From NCBI RefSeq assembly GCF_937910895.1, contig NZ_CALEMI010000051.1:18926-82925 (forward strand): DNA of 64,000 nt. Reading direction: 5' to 3'. Numbering within the stretch: position 1 is the stretch's first letter; every line of letters begins with the position of its first letter. Positions 46,057 through 57,173 of the stretch are shown in pieces. The notes below the pieces were generated by a model that saw only the letters and a program-made list of their open reading frames with translations, ran no database searches and was not told where the DNA came from. Both the position numbers and the translations under genes were made by a program. Origin of the DNA: an uncultured Dokdonia sp. Lineage in GTDB: Bacteria; Bacteroidota; Bacteroidia; Flavobacteriales; Flavobacteriaceae.

Positions 46057-46297
46057 TAGTTCTTTCAGCTTTTGTGTATCTAGTACCTAAAGTTACCTAA
46101 AATACTTTAAAAAGAATAACATGCTTATTTAATAGTTGACAATAGTACGCTTTCGCGAAAGCGAAAAAATAAATAAAAAAGAATAGCGTAGTGTTCTATT
46201 TTAGAGTACTAAACTATTTTAACTCCCAAGTATCCCACTCCTACTTCCAACATTTTTTAGTTTCAATTTCAATTTCCTTTTCCTTATTTTTATCCCA
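46057..46297. repeat. Divergent spacer with TTTCGCGAAA and AATAG-type palindromes
   Basis: TTTCGCGAAA is at 46151-46160. AATAGCGTAGTGTTCTATTTTAG then AGTACTAAACTATTTT lies at about 46182-46220. A near-consensus -7 box TATTTTTA at 46285-46292 is 5 nt before the ATG at 46298. Confidence 0.5.
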
Positions 46298-47374
46298 ATG
46301 AAACAAAACCGCAAGCTCCTTATCATAGGTCTCTTTTTATTTATCCAGATGGGGATTGTACGTGTGCTGGCACTTTTTCCTGAGTTTATAGAAAATTATT
46401 ACAGTAACGGTCTCTATCCTTTGATCTCAAAAGGGTTTCGGTATACCTTCGGGTGGTTGCCATTTTCTTTTGGCGATATCATGTATTCTGTATTGATTAT
46501 TATCGCTTTACGCGAAATTGTTCTCTTGTTCAAATCTCGTTTCCGGCAGTGGAAGACCTTTTCTGTTCGTACGCTCGCGTTGGCATCTATTGTCTATGGT
46601 GCGTTTCATTTGTTATGGGGCATGAATTATTATCGACTTCCCTTGCACGAATCCCTTTCGATAGAAAGTGAATACACCACCAAAGAACTCGTTGTCCTTA
46701 CCCAAAAACTCATCCTAAAGAGCAATGCATTATATGATCAGTTAGCCAGCAATGATACCATGGCAGTCGATGTCCCGTTATCAAAATCAGAAGTTTTCGA
46801 TCAAACGGTACAAGGGTACAACGCATTACAAACGCAATTTCCAAAACTAGACTATCCGCCTAAAAGTATTAAAACCTCTCTACTAAGTTATCCACTTTCG
46901 GTGATGGGGTATAGCGGCTATTTAAACCCGATTACTAACGAAGCTCACATCAATGGACTCGTGCCAAGTCATCGGCATCCTGTGATTAGCTGTCATGAGC
47001 AAGCACATCAGTTAGGCTTTGCCAAAGAGAATGAAGCTAATTTCATAGGTGTTCTTGCCACCTTACACAATGAGAATCCTTACTTTCAATATTCTGGAAG
47101 CATCTTTGCCCTCCGGTATTGTATCAATGATGTTTTTCGCCGCGATAGCGAGCTAGGAGAAAATTTACGCGATCAGATTCGTCCAGGCATTCTTAAGAAT
47201 TATGCAGCCTCTCGCGAGTTTTGGGATCGTATGGATAATCCGCTAGAGCCCTTTTTTAAACTATTCTACACCAATTATCTAAAAGCAAATAACCAACCTG
47301 ACGGGATCAAAAGTTATAGCTATATGGTCGCATTATTAGTCAACTACAATAAATCCTTTCCTTTGGCTTTGTAG
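46298..47374 (+). CDS. DUF3810-family membrane protein
   Basis: 358 residues. Three TMs lie at about 7-110 and a conserved C-terminal domain has GYSGYLNPITNEAHINGL and HRHPVISCHEQAHQLGFAKE. The HEQAHQ sequence looks like an HExxH-type metalloprotease motif. It is probably a membrane protease; the substrate is unknown. The transcript is likely leaderless or nearly so. Confidence 0.85.
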   Translation: MKQNRKLLIIGLFLFIQMGIVRVLALFPEFIENYYSNGLYPLISKGFRYTFGWLPFSFGDIMYSVLIIIALREIVLLFKSRFRQWKTFSVRTLALASIVYGAFHLLWGMNYYRLPLHESLSIESEYTTKELVVLTQKLILKSNALYDQLASNDTMAVDVPLSKSEVFDQTVQGYNALQTQFPKLDYPPKSIKTSLLSYPLSVMGYSGYLNPITNEAHINGLVPSHRHPVISCHEQAHQLGFAKENEANFIGVLATLHNENPYFQYSGSIFALRYCINDVFRRDSELGENLRDQIRPGILKNYAASREFWDRMDNPLEPFFKLFYTNYLKANNQPDGIKSYSYMVALLVNYNKSFPLAL

Positions 47375-47629
47375 TCTGTAGTCTGTAGTCTTTGGTTTTT
47401 TTGATTTATACCCCTCATTAGTGTTAACCGTTTTAGTTCATTAAGTATATAGCTCAATATTCCATGAACCCATCATCTCATTAACTCATTATATCATTAA
47501 ACCATTAATTCATTATCACATTACATCATTACCCCATTGTCATTTATTTGATGTTAAAATACTCTTAATTAACAGCGTTTACCACTAGTGATGGGCGTAT
47601 CTTTAAATGCTAAATAATCACTAAATACT
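47375..47629. repeat. Spacer with short tandem repeats
   Basis: TAGTCTGTAGTCTGTAGTCT lies at about 47372-47391, and a degenerate ATCATTA/CTCATTA run at about 47472-47540. A similar ATCATTATATCATTAC run lies at 19246-19285 upstream of the NarL-type regulator. No gene. Confidence 0.5.
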
Positions 47630-50605
47630 ATGTTTTTAAAAAAAATCCTTATCGCAGGATTGGTTTTTTGTTCGTTTGTTATGTACGGCCAAGACTATTT
47701 CCCTGCAAATGACGGTGTAAAATCTAAGAATGAGAATTACACAGTCTTTACCAATGCGACCATTCACACATCACCCACAGAAACCATCAAAAACGGAACC
47801 CTCGTGGTTCAGGATGGAAAAGTAGTGCGTGTGGGAAAATCGGTTGCGATTCCAAGTAACGCTATTACCATTGATCTCTCTGGAAAGCACATTTATCCTT
47901 CTTTTATAGATATGTACACTGGTTTTGGGATCGAAAAACCAAAACGTGAAGGCGGTGGTCGTCGGGGTTCTCAATATGATAATACGCGTGATGGCTATTA
48001 TTGGAATGACCACATACGTCCTGATATCCAAGGAATAGACGAATTTAAGTATAATGCCAAAGATGCCAAAGCTTTTGTCGAAGCTGGTTTTGCTGTGGTA
48101 GCGACACACCAACACGATGGTATCGCAAGAGGTACAGGCGCATTAATTGCACTAAACTCAGATGGAAATACAGCAAATAGAGTCCTAGATGACAACCTAG
48201 CTCAGTATTTTTCTTTTGATAAAAGTAATACTTCTGGACAATCATATCCAACATCAAAAATGGGAGCGATGGCTTTGTTACGTCAAGTGCACCATGATTT
48301 AGATTGGTATGAAAAAGGAAATGTAAGTACCAAGGATCTTTCTTTGGAGGCGCTTACGCGAAATAAAAACCTACCTCAATTCTTTGAGGGAGGAGATGTA
48401 TATGATGCGATGCGTATTGACCGCATAGGAGATCAGTTTGGACTCAATTATATGATCATTGGCGCTGGAGATGAGTACAAGCGTATTCAGGATATTAAAA
48501 ATCTGAATCGAACGTTTATCTTACCTTTAGATTTTCCAGATGCGTATGATGTAGAAAATCCGTACGCTGCTACCTATATAGATTTAGGAGATATGCGTCA
48601 TTGGAATCAAGCACCAACCAATCCTAAGCTTTTTGAATCTAATGGAATTCCTTTTGCGTTAACTACGTTTAAGCTCAAATCTCCAAAAGAATTTAAAGGA
48701 CAACTTATGAAAGCCATTAAACATGGACTTTCAAAAGAAAAAGCATTAGCAGCCTTAACTACAGTGCCTGCACAATTATTAGGAAAAAGTAATGAGATAG
48801 GAAGCCTAAAAGGCGGTGCATGGGCTAACTTTATGATTACCTCTGGAGAGATTTTTGAAGATGAAACCACGCTCTATGAGCATTGGGTACAAGGAAATAA
48901 AACAGTGGTAGAAGATATGAATACCGTAGATATAGATGGCTCTTATGCCATGAATATCGGAGGTACTTCATATACATTAGAAGTGAAAAACTCTACCAAA
49001 AAACCAAGCGCTACCTTGAAAACAGGTGAAGATGAAGTTAAAAACGAATTTAAATACGCAGACGGCTGGGTACAAGTTACGTTTCCTAAGGGAGATAATA
49101 CATTTGTACGATTAGTAGGACAAGTAATTAATGATCTATTTTTTGGAAAGGCAGTGCTTCCTAATGGAGATGAACGCTCTTTTTCGGCGAACAAAGTAGC
49201 CGTGACATCTGATAAAAAAGATGATAAAGACAAAAAGGACGATGATAAAGAAGACGATACAGCGCCTGTCATCATGCCAATGACCTATCCTAATATTGCT
49301 TTTGGTTTTGAACAACAACCGAGTCAACAAGATATCTTAATCAGAAATGCGACCGTATGGACCAATGAAGCCGATGGAATTTTAGAAAACACCGACGTCT
49401 TAATAAAGGACGGAAAAATTAGTAAGGTAGGTAAAAACCTTTCTGCGGGTAGAGCTAAAGTGATAGATGGTACAGGAAAGCACGTCACTTCAGGTATTAT
49501 AGATGAGCATTCACATATTGCCGCTTTCGATATTAATGAAGCTGGACATAACTCTACCTCTGAGGTACGTATGTCTGACGTGATTAATCCTGATGATAGT
49601 GATATTTACAGAAACCTGGCTGGAGGTGTGACTGCGATTCAATTATTACACGGATCTGCAAATCCAATAGGAGGGCAGTCTGCAGTGATGAAATTGAAAT
49701 GGGGAGCTTCTATAGACGAGATGCTTCTGGAAGATAAGAAGTTTATTAAGTTCGCTCTCGGTGAGAATGTCAAGCAGTCTAACTGGCAAAGCTTTAGTCG
49801 TTTTCCTCAAACACGTATGGGTGTAGAGCAAGTATTTGTTGACTACTTTACAAGAGCCAAAGAATACGAAGCACTAAAGAAAAGCGGTAAGCCTTACCGT
49901 ATGGATGAAGAGATGGAAACGATTGTTGATATTCTCAATGAAGAACGTTATATCTCATGTCACTCCTATGTACAAAGTGAGATCAATATGCTAATGAAAG
50001 TAGCAGAAAGTTTTGACTTTAGAATCAACACCTTTACTCATATTCTAGAAGGATACAAAGTAGCCGATAAGATGGCAGCACACGGCGTAGGAGGATCAAC
50101 GTTCTCAGATTGGTGGGCGTATAAGTATGAAGTAAATGATGCGATTCCTTACAATGCAGCCATTATGCACAATGCAGGTGTTGTTGTTGCTATTAATAGT
50201 GATGATGGAGAAATGTCTAGACGTTTAAATCAAGAAGCTGCTAAAATTGTAAAGTATGGCGATGTGTCTGAAGAAGAAGCATGGAAGATGGTTACCTTAA
50301 ATCCTGCTAAATTATTACACTTAGACGATCGCTCAGGAAGTATTAAAGTTGGAAAAGACGGCGATGTTGTTGTTTGGTCTGATCATCCATTGTCTATTAA
50401 GGCAAAAGCCGAGCAAACCATTATTGAAGGAACTATTTATTTTGATATCAATAGAGACTTACAATTAAGAGATGCGGTACAAGCAGAAAAAAGCAAACTA
50501 GTTGCGATGATGCTAGCTGAGAAGAAAAAAGGTTTAAAAACGCAACCTGCAAAGAAAAAAGAAAAGCAGCGTTTACATTGTGACACTACAGAAACGATAC
50601 ATTAA
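47630..50605 (+). CDS. Tandem amidohydrolase-domain secreted protein
   Basis: 991 residues. Signal peptide about 1-20 (ends MYGQ). The first amidohydrolase-like half (about 35-430) reads GKHIYPSFIDMYTGFG, where active enzymes have an HxH, so it looks catalytically dead. A charged linker (KKDDKDKKDDDKEDD) follows. The second half (about 560-960) keeps GIIDEHSHIAA (HxH) and NSDDGEMSRRLNQEA. It is probably a periplasmic metal-dependent hydrolase with one active module. The next gene starts 1 nt after the stop. Confidence 0.85.
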   Translation: MFLKKILIAGLVFCSFVMYGQDYFPANDGVKSKNENYTVFTNATIHTSPTETIKNGTLVVQDGKVVRVGKSVAIPSNAITIDLSGKHIYPSFIDMYTGFGIEKPKREGGGRRGSQYDNTRDGYYWNDHIRPDIQGIDEFKYNAKDAKAFVEAGFAVVATHQHDGIARGTGALIALNSDGNTANRVLDDNLAQYFSFDKSNTSGQSYPTSKMGAMALLRQVHHDLDWYEKGNVSTKDLSLEALTRNKNLPQFFEGGDVYDAMRIDRIGDQFGLNYMIIGAGDEYKRIQDIKNLNRTFILPLDFPDAYDVENPYAATYIDLGDMRHWNQAPTNPKLFESNGIPFALTTFKLKSPKEFKGQLMKAIKHGLSKEKALAALTTVPAQLLGKSNEIGSLKGGAWANFMITSGEIFEDETTLYEHWVQGNKTVVEDMNTVDIDGSYAMNIGGTSYTLEVKNSTKKPSATLKTGEDEVKNEFKYADGWVQVTFPKGDNTFVRLVGQVINDLFFGKAVLPNGDERSFSANKVAVTSDKKDDKDKKDDDKEDDTAPVIMPMTYPNIAFGFEQQPSQQDILIRNATVWTNEADGILENTDVLIKDGKISKVGKNLSAGRAKVIDGTGKHVTSGIIDEHSHIAAFDINEAGHNSTSEVRMSDVINPDDSDIYRNLAGGVTAIQLLHGSANPIGGQSAVMKLKWGASIDEMLLEDKKFIKFALGENVKQSNWQSFSRFPQTRMGVEQVFVDYFTRAKEYEALKKSGKPYRMDEEMETIVDILNEERYISCHSYVQSEINMLMKVAESFDFRINTFTHILEGYKVADKMAAHGVGGSTFSDWWAYKYEVNDAIPYNAAIMHNAGVVVAINSDDGEMSRRLNQEAAKIVKYGDVSEEEAWKMVTLNPAKLLHLDDRSGSIKVGKDGDVVVWSDHPLSIKAKAEQTIIEGTIYFDINRDLQLRDAVQAEKSKLVAMMLAEKKKGLKTQPAKKKEKQRLHCDTTETIH

Positions 50606-50606
50606 T

Positions 50607-51905
50607 ATGAAAGCACTAACAAAATATATGACGACAGCGTTCGTATTGATCGCTTCGGTAGTTATAGGACAACAGACGCCCGCACCCGCTCAAACAGAAG
50701 TTTATACGATTGTAGGAGCCACGGCGCACATAGGAAATGGAACGGTTATAGATAATGCCGTATTGATTATAGAAGATGGAAAGATTAGCGTTTGTGCAGA
50801 TGCTACGACCACTAAAATAGCACAACGTGGAAAAATTATAAATGCAGCAGGAAAACATATTTATCCTGGATTGATAGCGACAAACACAACGCTAGGACTT
50901 GTAGAAGTAGGCGCTGTACGCCCATCTAATGATGATGATGAAATTGGAAGTATGATTCCACATGTACGTGCTATCATTGCGTATAATGCAGAATCTAAAG
51001 TCGTAGAGAGTATGCGACCTAATGGCGTGCTTACGGCACAAATACGTCCGTTAGGAGGCACGATCTCAGGAACATCATCTGTGGTACAACTAGATGCTTG
51101 GAATTGGGAAGATGCGGCTTATAAGGCAGACGACGGAATCTACGTTAACTGGCCATCAAGTATGACCAGAGGAAGATGGTGGTTAGGGGAAGAACCAGGA
51201 TTTAAACCTAATAAAGACTACGCAAAAGATATCACAGAGTTAAAAACCTTTATGAATAATGCAAAAGCGTATGCAAAAGGGAATAGCGATGTAAACCTTC
51301 CTTTTGCAGCAATGAAAGGCATTTTTGATGGAAGTCAGCGTGTATTTATAAGTGCCAATGATGAGCGTCAAATCCGTGATATTATTGCCTTTAAAAAAGA
51401 AATGAATCTTCAACATGTGGTTCTTGTAGGAGGCTATCAAGCTAATAAAGTAGCTGCCGAATTAAAAGCAAACAATATTCCTGTCATCTTACAACGTGTT
51501 CAAGAATTACCAGCCATGGACGATCATGACTACGATTTACCGTATAAGTTGCCAAAATTATTGACAGATGCTGGTGTCCTCGTTGCATTAGGATACGATG
51601 GCGAATACTGGCAGGTGCGTAACCTTCCTTTTTACGCAGGGCAAGTCACACAGTTTGGAATGAGCGATGCAGATGCGTTAAAACTCATTACAGAAAATCC
51701 TGCAAAGATTTTAGGAATTGATCAAACAGCAGGAACCTTAGAAGTTGGAAAAGATGCTACCTTATTTATCAGTGAAGGGAATGCCCTTGATATGAGAGGG
51801 AATCAATTATCAAGAGCTTTTATTCAAGGGAGAGACATCAGCCTAGAAACACATCAAACAAGACTTTGGAAGCGCTATGCAGAAAAAGTAGAGATTAAGA
51901 AATAA
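50607..51905 (+). CDS. Amidohydrolase-like secreted protein, putative partner subunit
   Basis: 432 residues from the ATG at 50607; a GTG 27 nt upstream is in frame but lies inside the previous gene. Signal peptide about 1-22. The fold matches the first half of the upstream protein (GKHIYPGLIATNTTLGLVEV) and again lacks the HxH metal motif. The C-terminal KLITENPAKILGIDQTAGTL is typical of the superfamily. It is presumably a structural partner of the 991-residue protein. Confidence 0.85.
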   Translation: MKALTKYMTTAFVLIASVVIGQQTPAPAQTEVYTIVGATAHIGNGTVIDNAVLIIEDGKISVCADATTTKIAQRGKIINAAGKHIYPGLIATNTTLGLVEVGAVRPSNDDDEIGSMIPHVRAIIAYNAESKVVESMRPNGVLTAQIRPLGGTISGTSSVVQLDAWNWEDAAYKADDGIYVNWPSSMTRGRWWLGEEPGFKPNKDYAKDITELKTFMNNAKAYAKGNSDVNLPFAAMKGIFDGSQRVFISANDERQIRDIIAFKKEMNLQHVVLVGGYQANKVAAELKANNIPVILQRVQELPAMDDHDYDLPYKLPKLLTDAGVLVALGYDGEYWQVRNLPFYAGQVTQFGMSDADALKLITENPAKILGIDQTAGTLEVGKDATLFISEGNALDMRGNQLSRAFIQGRDISLETHQTRLWKRYAEKVEIKK

Positions 51906-51926
51906 AACATAGTTGTTATAGCATTG

Positions 51927-51959
51927 AAAAGCGATCACTCAATAGGTGATCGCTTTTTT
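51927..51959 (+). terminator. Terminator of the amidohydrolase pair
   Basis: AAAAGCGATCAC / GTGATCGCTTTTTT with a short loop. Confidence 0.8.
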
Positions 51960-52072
51960 GTATCTCCCTATAAGAAAGTAACTTGATTACGTTTATGCGA
52001 ACTTTGTTTAAAGACTAGCAATTCCTGTTTATTTTTACGTTATTGCATTACTTTTAAAAATCTAATTACTTT

Positions 52073-53584
52073 ATGCGAGATACTCATTACATCAGTAGTG
52101 CAATCTTAGATCTGGCTACAATTTCTGCGATCCAACAAGAAAATAAATTACTTGCTTTAAGCGAAGAAAGTCGTCATAATATTAATGCCTCCAGAGCTTA
52201 TTTAGACCATAAGATAGAAGGAAACGCTACGCCTCTGTATGGGATTAATACAGGTTTTGGTAGTTTGTGTAATGTCGCTATAAAGAATGAACATCTTAGA
52301 GAATTACAAGAAAACTTAATGCGATCGCACGCCTGTGGTACGGGTGATTATGTCCCAAAATCGATTGTGAAGTTGATGATTTTACTCAAAGTACAATCCT
52401 TAAGTTACGGCCATAGTGGGGTACATATTGATACGGTAGAGCGTCTCATTGATTTTTATAATTTGGATATTCTTCCTGTGATATATACCCAAGGGTCGTT
52501 GGGGGCTAGTGGCGATTTGGCGCCTTTAGCGCATTTGTCGTTACCACTTATAGGTGAAGGACAGGTATGGGATGAGAATGAGCCCGCTTTCGCGAAAGCG
52601 ATATTAGAAAAACACCATTTAATCCCAATAAAGTTGCAATCTAAAGAAGGTCTTGCCTTGCTAAACGGAACCCAATTTATGGTTGCCTATGGCGTAGATG
52701 CCCTTTTAAAATCTCATAAACTATCCTATCTAGCCGATATGATAGGAGCGATCTCTATCGATGCTTTTAATTGTAATTTATCACCTTTTGATCCTTTAGT
52801 ACATTATGTACGACCACACCGAGGACAAATCAAAACTGCAGAGCGTATTCAAGAGTTTCTAGCAGATAGCGAAATAGCGAAAACAGAAAAAGTAAACGTA
52901 CAAGATCCCTATTCTTTTAGATGTATTCCTCAAGTGCACGGAGCGAGTAAGGATACTATAGTGTTTGCATCAAAGACATTTAAAACAGAAATGAATAGTG
53001 TGACGGATAATCCTAACATTTTTGCGGAAGATGATAAGATTATAAGTGGCGGCAATTTTCACGGACAACCACTGGCATTAGCATTAGATTTTTTAGCCAT
53101 TGCCGTGGCAGAATTAGGGAGTATTAGTGAACGCCGAACGTATCAACTCATTAGTGGTCTTAGAGATCTTCCTCCATTTTTGGTAGATAATCCAGGACTT
53201 CATAGCGGTATGATGATTCCTCAATATACAGCGGCAAGTATTGTGAGTCAAAACAAACAACTAGCCACTCCTGCAAGTGTAGATTCTATTGTATCCTCCA
53301 ATGGACAAGAAGATCACGTGAGTATGGGCGCAAATGCAGCAACAAAATTACATAAGGTGGTAGAAAATTTAGAAACCATTTTAGCCATCGAACTGCTAAA
53401 CGCCTCACAAGCATTACATTTTCGAGCACCTTCAAAAACCTCTCCTTTTTTAGAGTCTATTATTACGGCATACAGAAGCGAAGTTTCTTTTGTCACCAAA
53501 GACAGAATCTTCTCGACAGACATTCATAAAACAAAAGCGTTTATGAATACAATTCAAATAGATCCTGAGATGTTATTTAATTAG
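52073..53584 (+). CDS. hutH: Histidine ammonia-lyase
   Basis: 503 residues. The MIO-forming triad is Ala145-Ser146-Gly147 in GSLGASGDLAPLAHL. NTGFGSL and QENLMRSHACGTG precede it; the SH at the selectivity position points to histidine rather than tyrosine (HL) or phenylalanine (FL). It converts histidine to urocanate. No other hut genes are nearby. TTTCGCGAAA (52588-52597) encodes AFAKA in a surface segment. A TATTTTTA box lies at 52030-52037. The 3' end overlaps the convergent gene by 8 nt. Confidence 0.93.
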   Translation: MRDTHYISSAILDLATISAIQQENKLLALSEESRHNINASRAYLDHKIEGNATPLYGINTGFGSLCNVAIKNEHLRELQENLMRSHACGTGDYVPKSIVKLMILLKVQSLSYGHSGVHIDTVERLIDFYNLDILPVIYTQGSLGASGDLAPLAHLSLPLIGEGQVWDENEPAFAKAILEKHHLIPIKLQSKEGLALLNGTQFMVAYGVDALLKSHKLSYLADMIGAISIDAFNCNLSPFDPLVHYVRPHRGQIKTAERIQEFLADSEIAKTEKVNVQDPYSFRCIPQVHGASKDTIVFASKTFKTEMNSVTDNPNIFAEDDKIISGGNFHGQPLALALDFLAIAVAELGSISERRTYQLISGLRDLPPFLVDNPGLHSGMMIPQYTAASIVSQNKQLATPASVDSIVSSNGQEDHVSMGANAATKLHKVVENLETILAIELLNASQALHFRAPSKTSPFLESIITAYRSEVSFVTKDRIFSTDIHKTKAFMNTIQIDPEMLFN

Positions 53585-53948
53585 ATAAGATCTCATTCAT
53601 CCATTTAATTGCTTGGTCTAATGTACTAAATACTTCAAAAGGGTGTTCAAAGAATTGTCGCTCTACGTGTGCATTTCCTTGATTCATTGGATCTGAAGAT
53701 ACAATAGCAATAGCTCTTATATTGGAGTTTTTTGCCGTATCTAGATACACTGTAGGATTTACAGAGTACGAGTGAATTCTATTTGAAATATATCCGTACG
53801 TTTTTTCTTTAAAATGGTTTTTACAAAATGTAAGAAATACAGTGTTGTAATTGGTGTCAAAGGTGATGCCTTCTTTCATTTCAGCAATCACAATATGTTC
53901 TTGTATTTTGACTTTTCCAAAGTCAAAATTAGTTTCGATTGTATTCAA
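53577..53948 (-). CDS. STAS/SpoIIAA-like small protein
   Basis: 123 residues. The alpha/beta pattern ends with HPFEVFSTLDQAIKWMNEIL, typical of flavobacterial STAS/SEC14-like proteins. No enzymatic motif. The function is unknown. It converges on hutH. Confidence 0.65.
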   Translation of the reverse strand: MNTIETNFDFGKVKIQEHIVIAEMKEGITFDTNYNTVFLTFCKNHFKEKTYGYISNRIHSYSVNPTVYLDTAKNSNIRAIAIVSSDPMNQGNAHVERQFFEHPFEVFSTLDQAIKWMNEILSN

Positions 53949-54301
53949 AAATAGGTATGCGTTAGGGGGATTAATAATTTAAATATAGGTCTAATTTCTG
54001 ACAAAATTATATAATAATCAAATCAAGTTTTCAGTCATTTAGTAATCAGATATATAATAAAAAAAATAAACTAATGATTGTTAGTTTTTTGGATGGTTTA
54101 TACGAGAAAATGTGGTGATATGCTTTGTCAATACTTATTCATAATGAGTGCTAAATTCTATTAAAAAAACACAAAAAGCTATACGCTATAAAGCATAGCT
54201 TAACTACTTTATTAAAATCTAACTCATTTCGAAAATTTCTTACTTTACGTTTTCCTAAAAGTCTTCAAAAGGATAGGAATGAAACCAATGATATATCCTA
54301 T
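53949..54301. other. 353-bp AT-rich spacer
   Basis: No gene or repeat is recognised, apart from the terminator that follows at 54302-54344. Confidence 0.5.
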
Positions 54302-54344
54302 AAAAAAGAATAGGTGTCAAAATTTTGACACCTATTCTTTTTTT
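54302..54344 (-). terminator. Perfect palindromic terminator of clpC
   Basis: AGAATAGGTGTCAAAA / TTTTGACACCTATTCT flanked by A and T runs. It is bidirectional and lies 20 nt beyond the clpC stop. Confidence 0.85.
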
Positions 54345-54364
54345 GATTTTGACAATTTATGTAA

Positions 54365-56917
54365 TTACTCAGACTCTGTGGTCGTCGCTTTTTCTATCTT
54401 GATCGTAAGTTCTTTACTTTCTTTATCTAAGTCCATGACAATAGAATCACCTTCTGAGAGTTTTGAAGTAATAATCTCTTCGGCAAGGGCATCTTCAATA
54501 TATTTTTGAATAGCACGCTTTAGAGGTCTTGCTCCATATTCTTTATCAAAACCTTTGTCACTTATATAATCTTTTGCTTCATCTGTTAAGCTAAGGTCAT
54601 ATCCAAGATCTTTGATACGTGTAAATAATTTTGCAAGTTCTATATCTATGATTTTGTGGATATGCTCTCTTTCTAACGCATTAAAAATGACGACATCATC
54701 TATACGGTTTAAGAACTCAGGCGCAAATGATTTTTTAAGCGCATTTTGGATGACACTTTTTGCATTATCATCTATCTGATCTTTACGAGTGGCAGTTCCA
54801 AATCCAACACCTTGACCAAAATCTTTTAATTTACGAGCACCAATATTTGATGTCATAATGATAATGGTATTTCTAAAATCAATTTTTCGTCCTATAGAAT
54901 CTGTCAAGAAGCCATCATCCAGTACTTGAAGTAGCATATTAAATACATCTGGATGCGCTTTTTCTATCTCATCTAGTAATATTACAGAATATGGTTTTCT
55001 ACGTACTTTTTCTGTAAGTTGTCCACCTTCCTCATATCCTACGTATCCTGGAGGTGCTCCTACTAATCTAGAAATCGCAAATTTTTCCATATACTCACTC
55101 ATATCTATACGTATGAGCGCATCTTGATTATCAAATAATTCTTTGGCAAGTACTTTGGCAAGTTGTGTTTTTCCAACACCAGTCTGTCCTAAGAAAATAA
55201 ATGAACCAATAGGTTTATTAGGATCTTTTAATCCAGCGCGATTACGCTGTATAGCTTTAGCTACTTTAGCAACCGCCTCATCTTGTCCTACTACATTTCT
55301 CTTTATGGTTGCAGGTAAGTCTGCAAGTTTATTACTTTCTGTCTGTGCAATACGATTTACAGGAATGCCTGTCATCATACTTACTACATCAGCAACATTA
55401 TCTTCAGATACTTCTTCTTTATGAAGTTTTGAATCTTCTTCCCAACGCTCTTGTGCTATAGAAAGTTCTTTTTCTAAGTTCTTCTCATCATCACGTAACT
55501 TAGCAGCTTCTTCATACTTCTGTTTTTTAACAACAGTCGTCTTCAGTTCGCGAACTTCTTCTAGCTTGTTTTCTAATTCTAAAATCTTTTTTGGAACATC
55601 AATATTAGTGATATGCACACGAGATCCAGCCTCATCCAAAGCATCAATCGCTTTATCTGGCAAGAATCTGTCTGTCATATAGCGATTGGTTAATTTTACA
55701 CATGCTTCAATAGCTTCGTCTGTGTAGCTTACATTGTGATGCTCTTCGTATTTGTCTTTAATATTTTGAAGAATTTCTATTGTTTCTTCTACTGTCGTAG
55801 GCTCCACAATTACCTTTTGAAAACGACGTTCTAGTGCTCCGTCTTTCTCAATATGCTGTCTAAATTCATCTAGCGTTGTAGCCCCCACACATTGTATTTC
55901 GCCTCGAGCGAGCGCAGGTTTAAACATATTGGATGCATCTAGTGATCCTGTTGCACCACCGGCACCTACTATTGTATGAATTTCGTCTATAAAAAGAATA
56001 ATATCATCATTCTTTTCTAGTTCGTTCATCACAGCCTTCATACGCTCTTCAAACTGTCCTCTGTATTTTGTACCTGCAACTAAGCTAGCAAGATCAAGTG
56101 TTACGACCCTTTTATCAAAAAGAATACGAGACACTTTACGTTGTATAATCCGTAAGGCAAGTCCTTCGGCAATGGCAGATTTACCAACGCCAGGTTCTCC
56201 AATAAGTAATGGATTGTTTTTCTTGCGTCTACTTAAAATTTGAGAGACACGTTCAATTTCTTTTGTTCTACCAACCACAGGATCAAGTTTTCCTTCTTCT
56301 GCCATAGCAGTTAGGTCTCGTCCAAAATTGTCTAAAACTGGAGTTTTACTTTTCTTAGTTCCTTTTGAAGAAGCTGCATTTCCAAATGGATTTTCTTTTT
56401 CTCCTTCGTTACTAGATTCCTGTTCATCACTGAATTCTGATTTTATAGGTTCTATATAATCATCATCTTCGTTTGCCATCATACCTTTAAATTGGTCTTT
56501 TACATTATCATAATCTACCTTAAGTCTATTTAATAACTTTGTGGTAGGGTCGTTTTCGTTGCGTAATATACACAATAACAGATGCGCCGTGTTAATAGAC
56601 GAACTTTGAAATAGCTTTGCTTCTAAAAAGGTGGTTTTTAAAGCACGTTCAGCCTGTCTTGTTAAGTGTAAATTCTTTTTATCATTGCCTTGTAAACTAT
56701 TATTAGGATTTGCAGGACTTAGGATTTCCACCTTACGTCGCAGGTGTTCCAAGTCTATTAGTAAAGCACTTAATATATTAATAGCCTTACCACTACCATC
56801 TCTAAGTAGTCCAAGTAATAAATGTTCTGTTCCTATAAAGTCGTGACCTAGTCGTAAAGCTTCTTCTTTACTGTAGGCAATTACGTCTTTTACTCTAGGT
56901 GAAAAATTATCATCCAT
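54365..56917 (-). CDS. clpC: ATP-dependent Clp protease ATP-binding subunit ClpC
   Basis: 850 residues. A double Clp-N domain (about 1-145) is followed by AAA+ 1 with Walker [15 protein letters not shown] and Walker [18 protein letters not shown]-domain coiled coil ([20 protein letters not shown]) follows. AAA+ 2 has [27 protein letters not shown] and the sensor IIMTSNIGA. It unfolds substrates for ClpP; clpP is not in the window. It diverges from gyrA. Confidence 0.95.
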   Translation of the reverse strand: MDDNFSPRVKDVIAYSKEEALRLGHDFIGTEHLLLGLLRDGSGKAINILSALLIDLEHLRRKVEILSPANPNNSLQGNDKKNLHLTRQAERALKTTFLEAKLFQSSSINTAHLLLCILRNENDPTTKLLNRLKVDYDNVKDQFKGMMANEDDDYIEPIKSEFSDEQESSNEGEKENPFGNAASSKGTKKSKTPVLDNFGRDLTAMAEEGKLDPVVGRTKEIERVSQILSRRKKNNPLLIGEPGVGKSAIAEGLALRIIQRKVSRILFDKRVVTLDLASLVAGTKYRGQFEERMKAVMNELEKNDDIILFIDEIHTIVGAGGATGSLDASNMFKPALARGEIQCVGATTLDEFRQHIEKDGALERRFQKVIVEPTTVEETIEILQNIKDKYEEHHNVSYTDEAIEACVKLTNRYMTDRFLPDKAIDALDEAGSRVHITNIDVPKKILELENKLEEVRELKTTVVKKQKYEEAAKLRDDEKNLEKELSIAQERWEEDSKLHKEEVSEDNVADVVSMMTGIPVNRIAQTESNKLADLPATIKRNVVGQDEAVAKVAKAIQRNRAGLKDPNKPIGSFIFLGQTGVGKTQLAKVLAKELFDNQDALIRIDMSEYMEKFAISRLVGAPPGYVGYEEGGQLTEKVRRKPYSVILLDEIEKAHPDVFNMLLQVLDDGFLTDSIGRKIDFRNTIIIMTSNIGARKLKDFGQGVGFGTATRKDQIDDNAKSVIQNALKKSFAPEFLNRIDDVVIFNALEREHIHKIIDIELAKLFTRIKDLGYDLSLTDEAKDYISDKGFDKEYGARPLKRAIQKYIEDALAEEIITSKLSEGDSIVMDLDKESKELTIKIEKATTTESE

Positions 56918-57173
56918 AATTTATATCTCCTTACGTTCATTGTAAATTTAAGCATTCTCATTCAAAAATCATTCCGCATACCATACTTAGTAGCTAATAG
57001 ACAAAATAACTGACAGTTTGCCAAGTATATTGCATGGTAGTTATTAAAAATACGTCGTTAAATATTGTTAATAAAAAATATGCTTTCGCGAAAGCGTATA
57101 CCTCCAAAAACCTTTTAAAATGGGTATATTGCTAGCTAGTATAATTGACATAAAAATTTAATTAAAACTATAT

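Noticed and set aside
50580..50606. GTG start for the second amidohydrolase-like gene
   Set aside because: The ATG at 50607 gives a normal signal peptide and lies 1 nt after the upstream stop.
52073..53584. Tyrosine or phenylalanine ammonia-lyase
   Set aside because: The selectivity position reads SH, as in histidine ammonia-lyases, rather than HL or FL.
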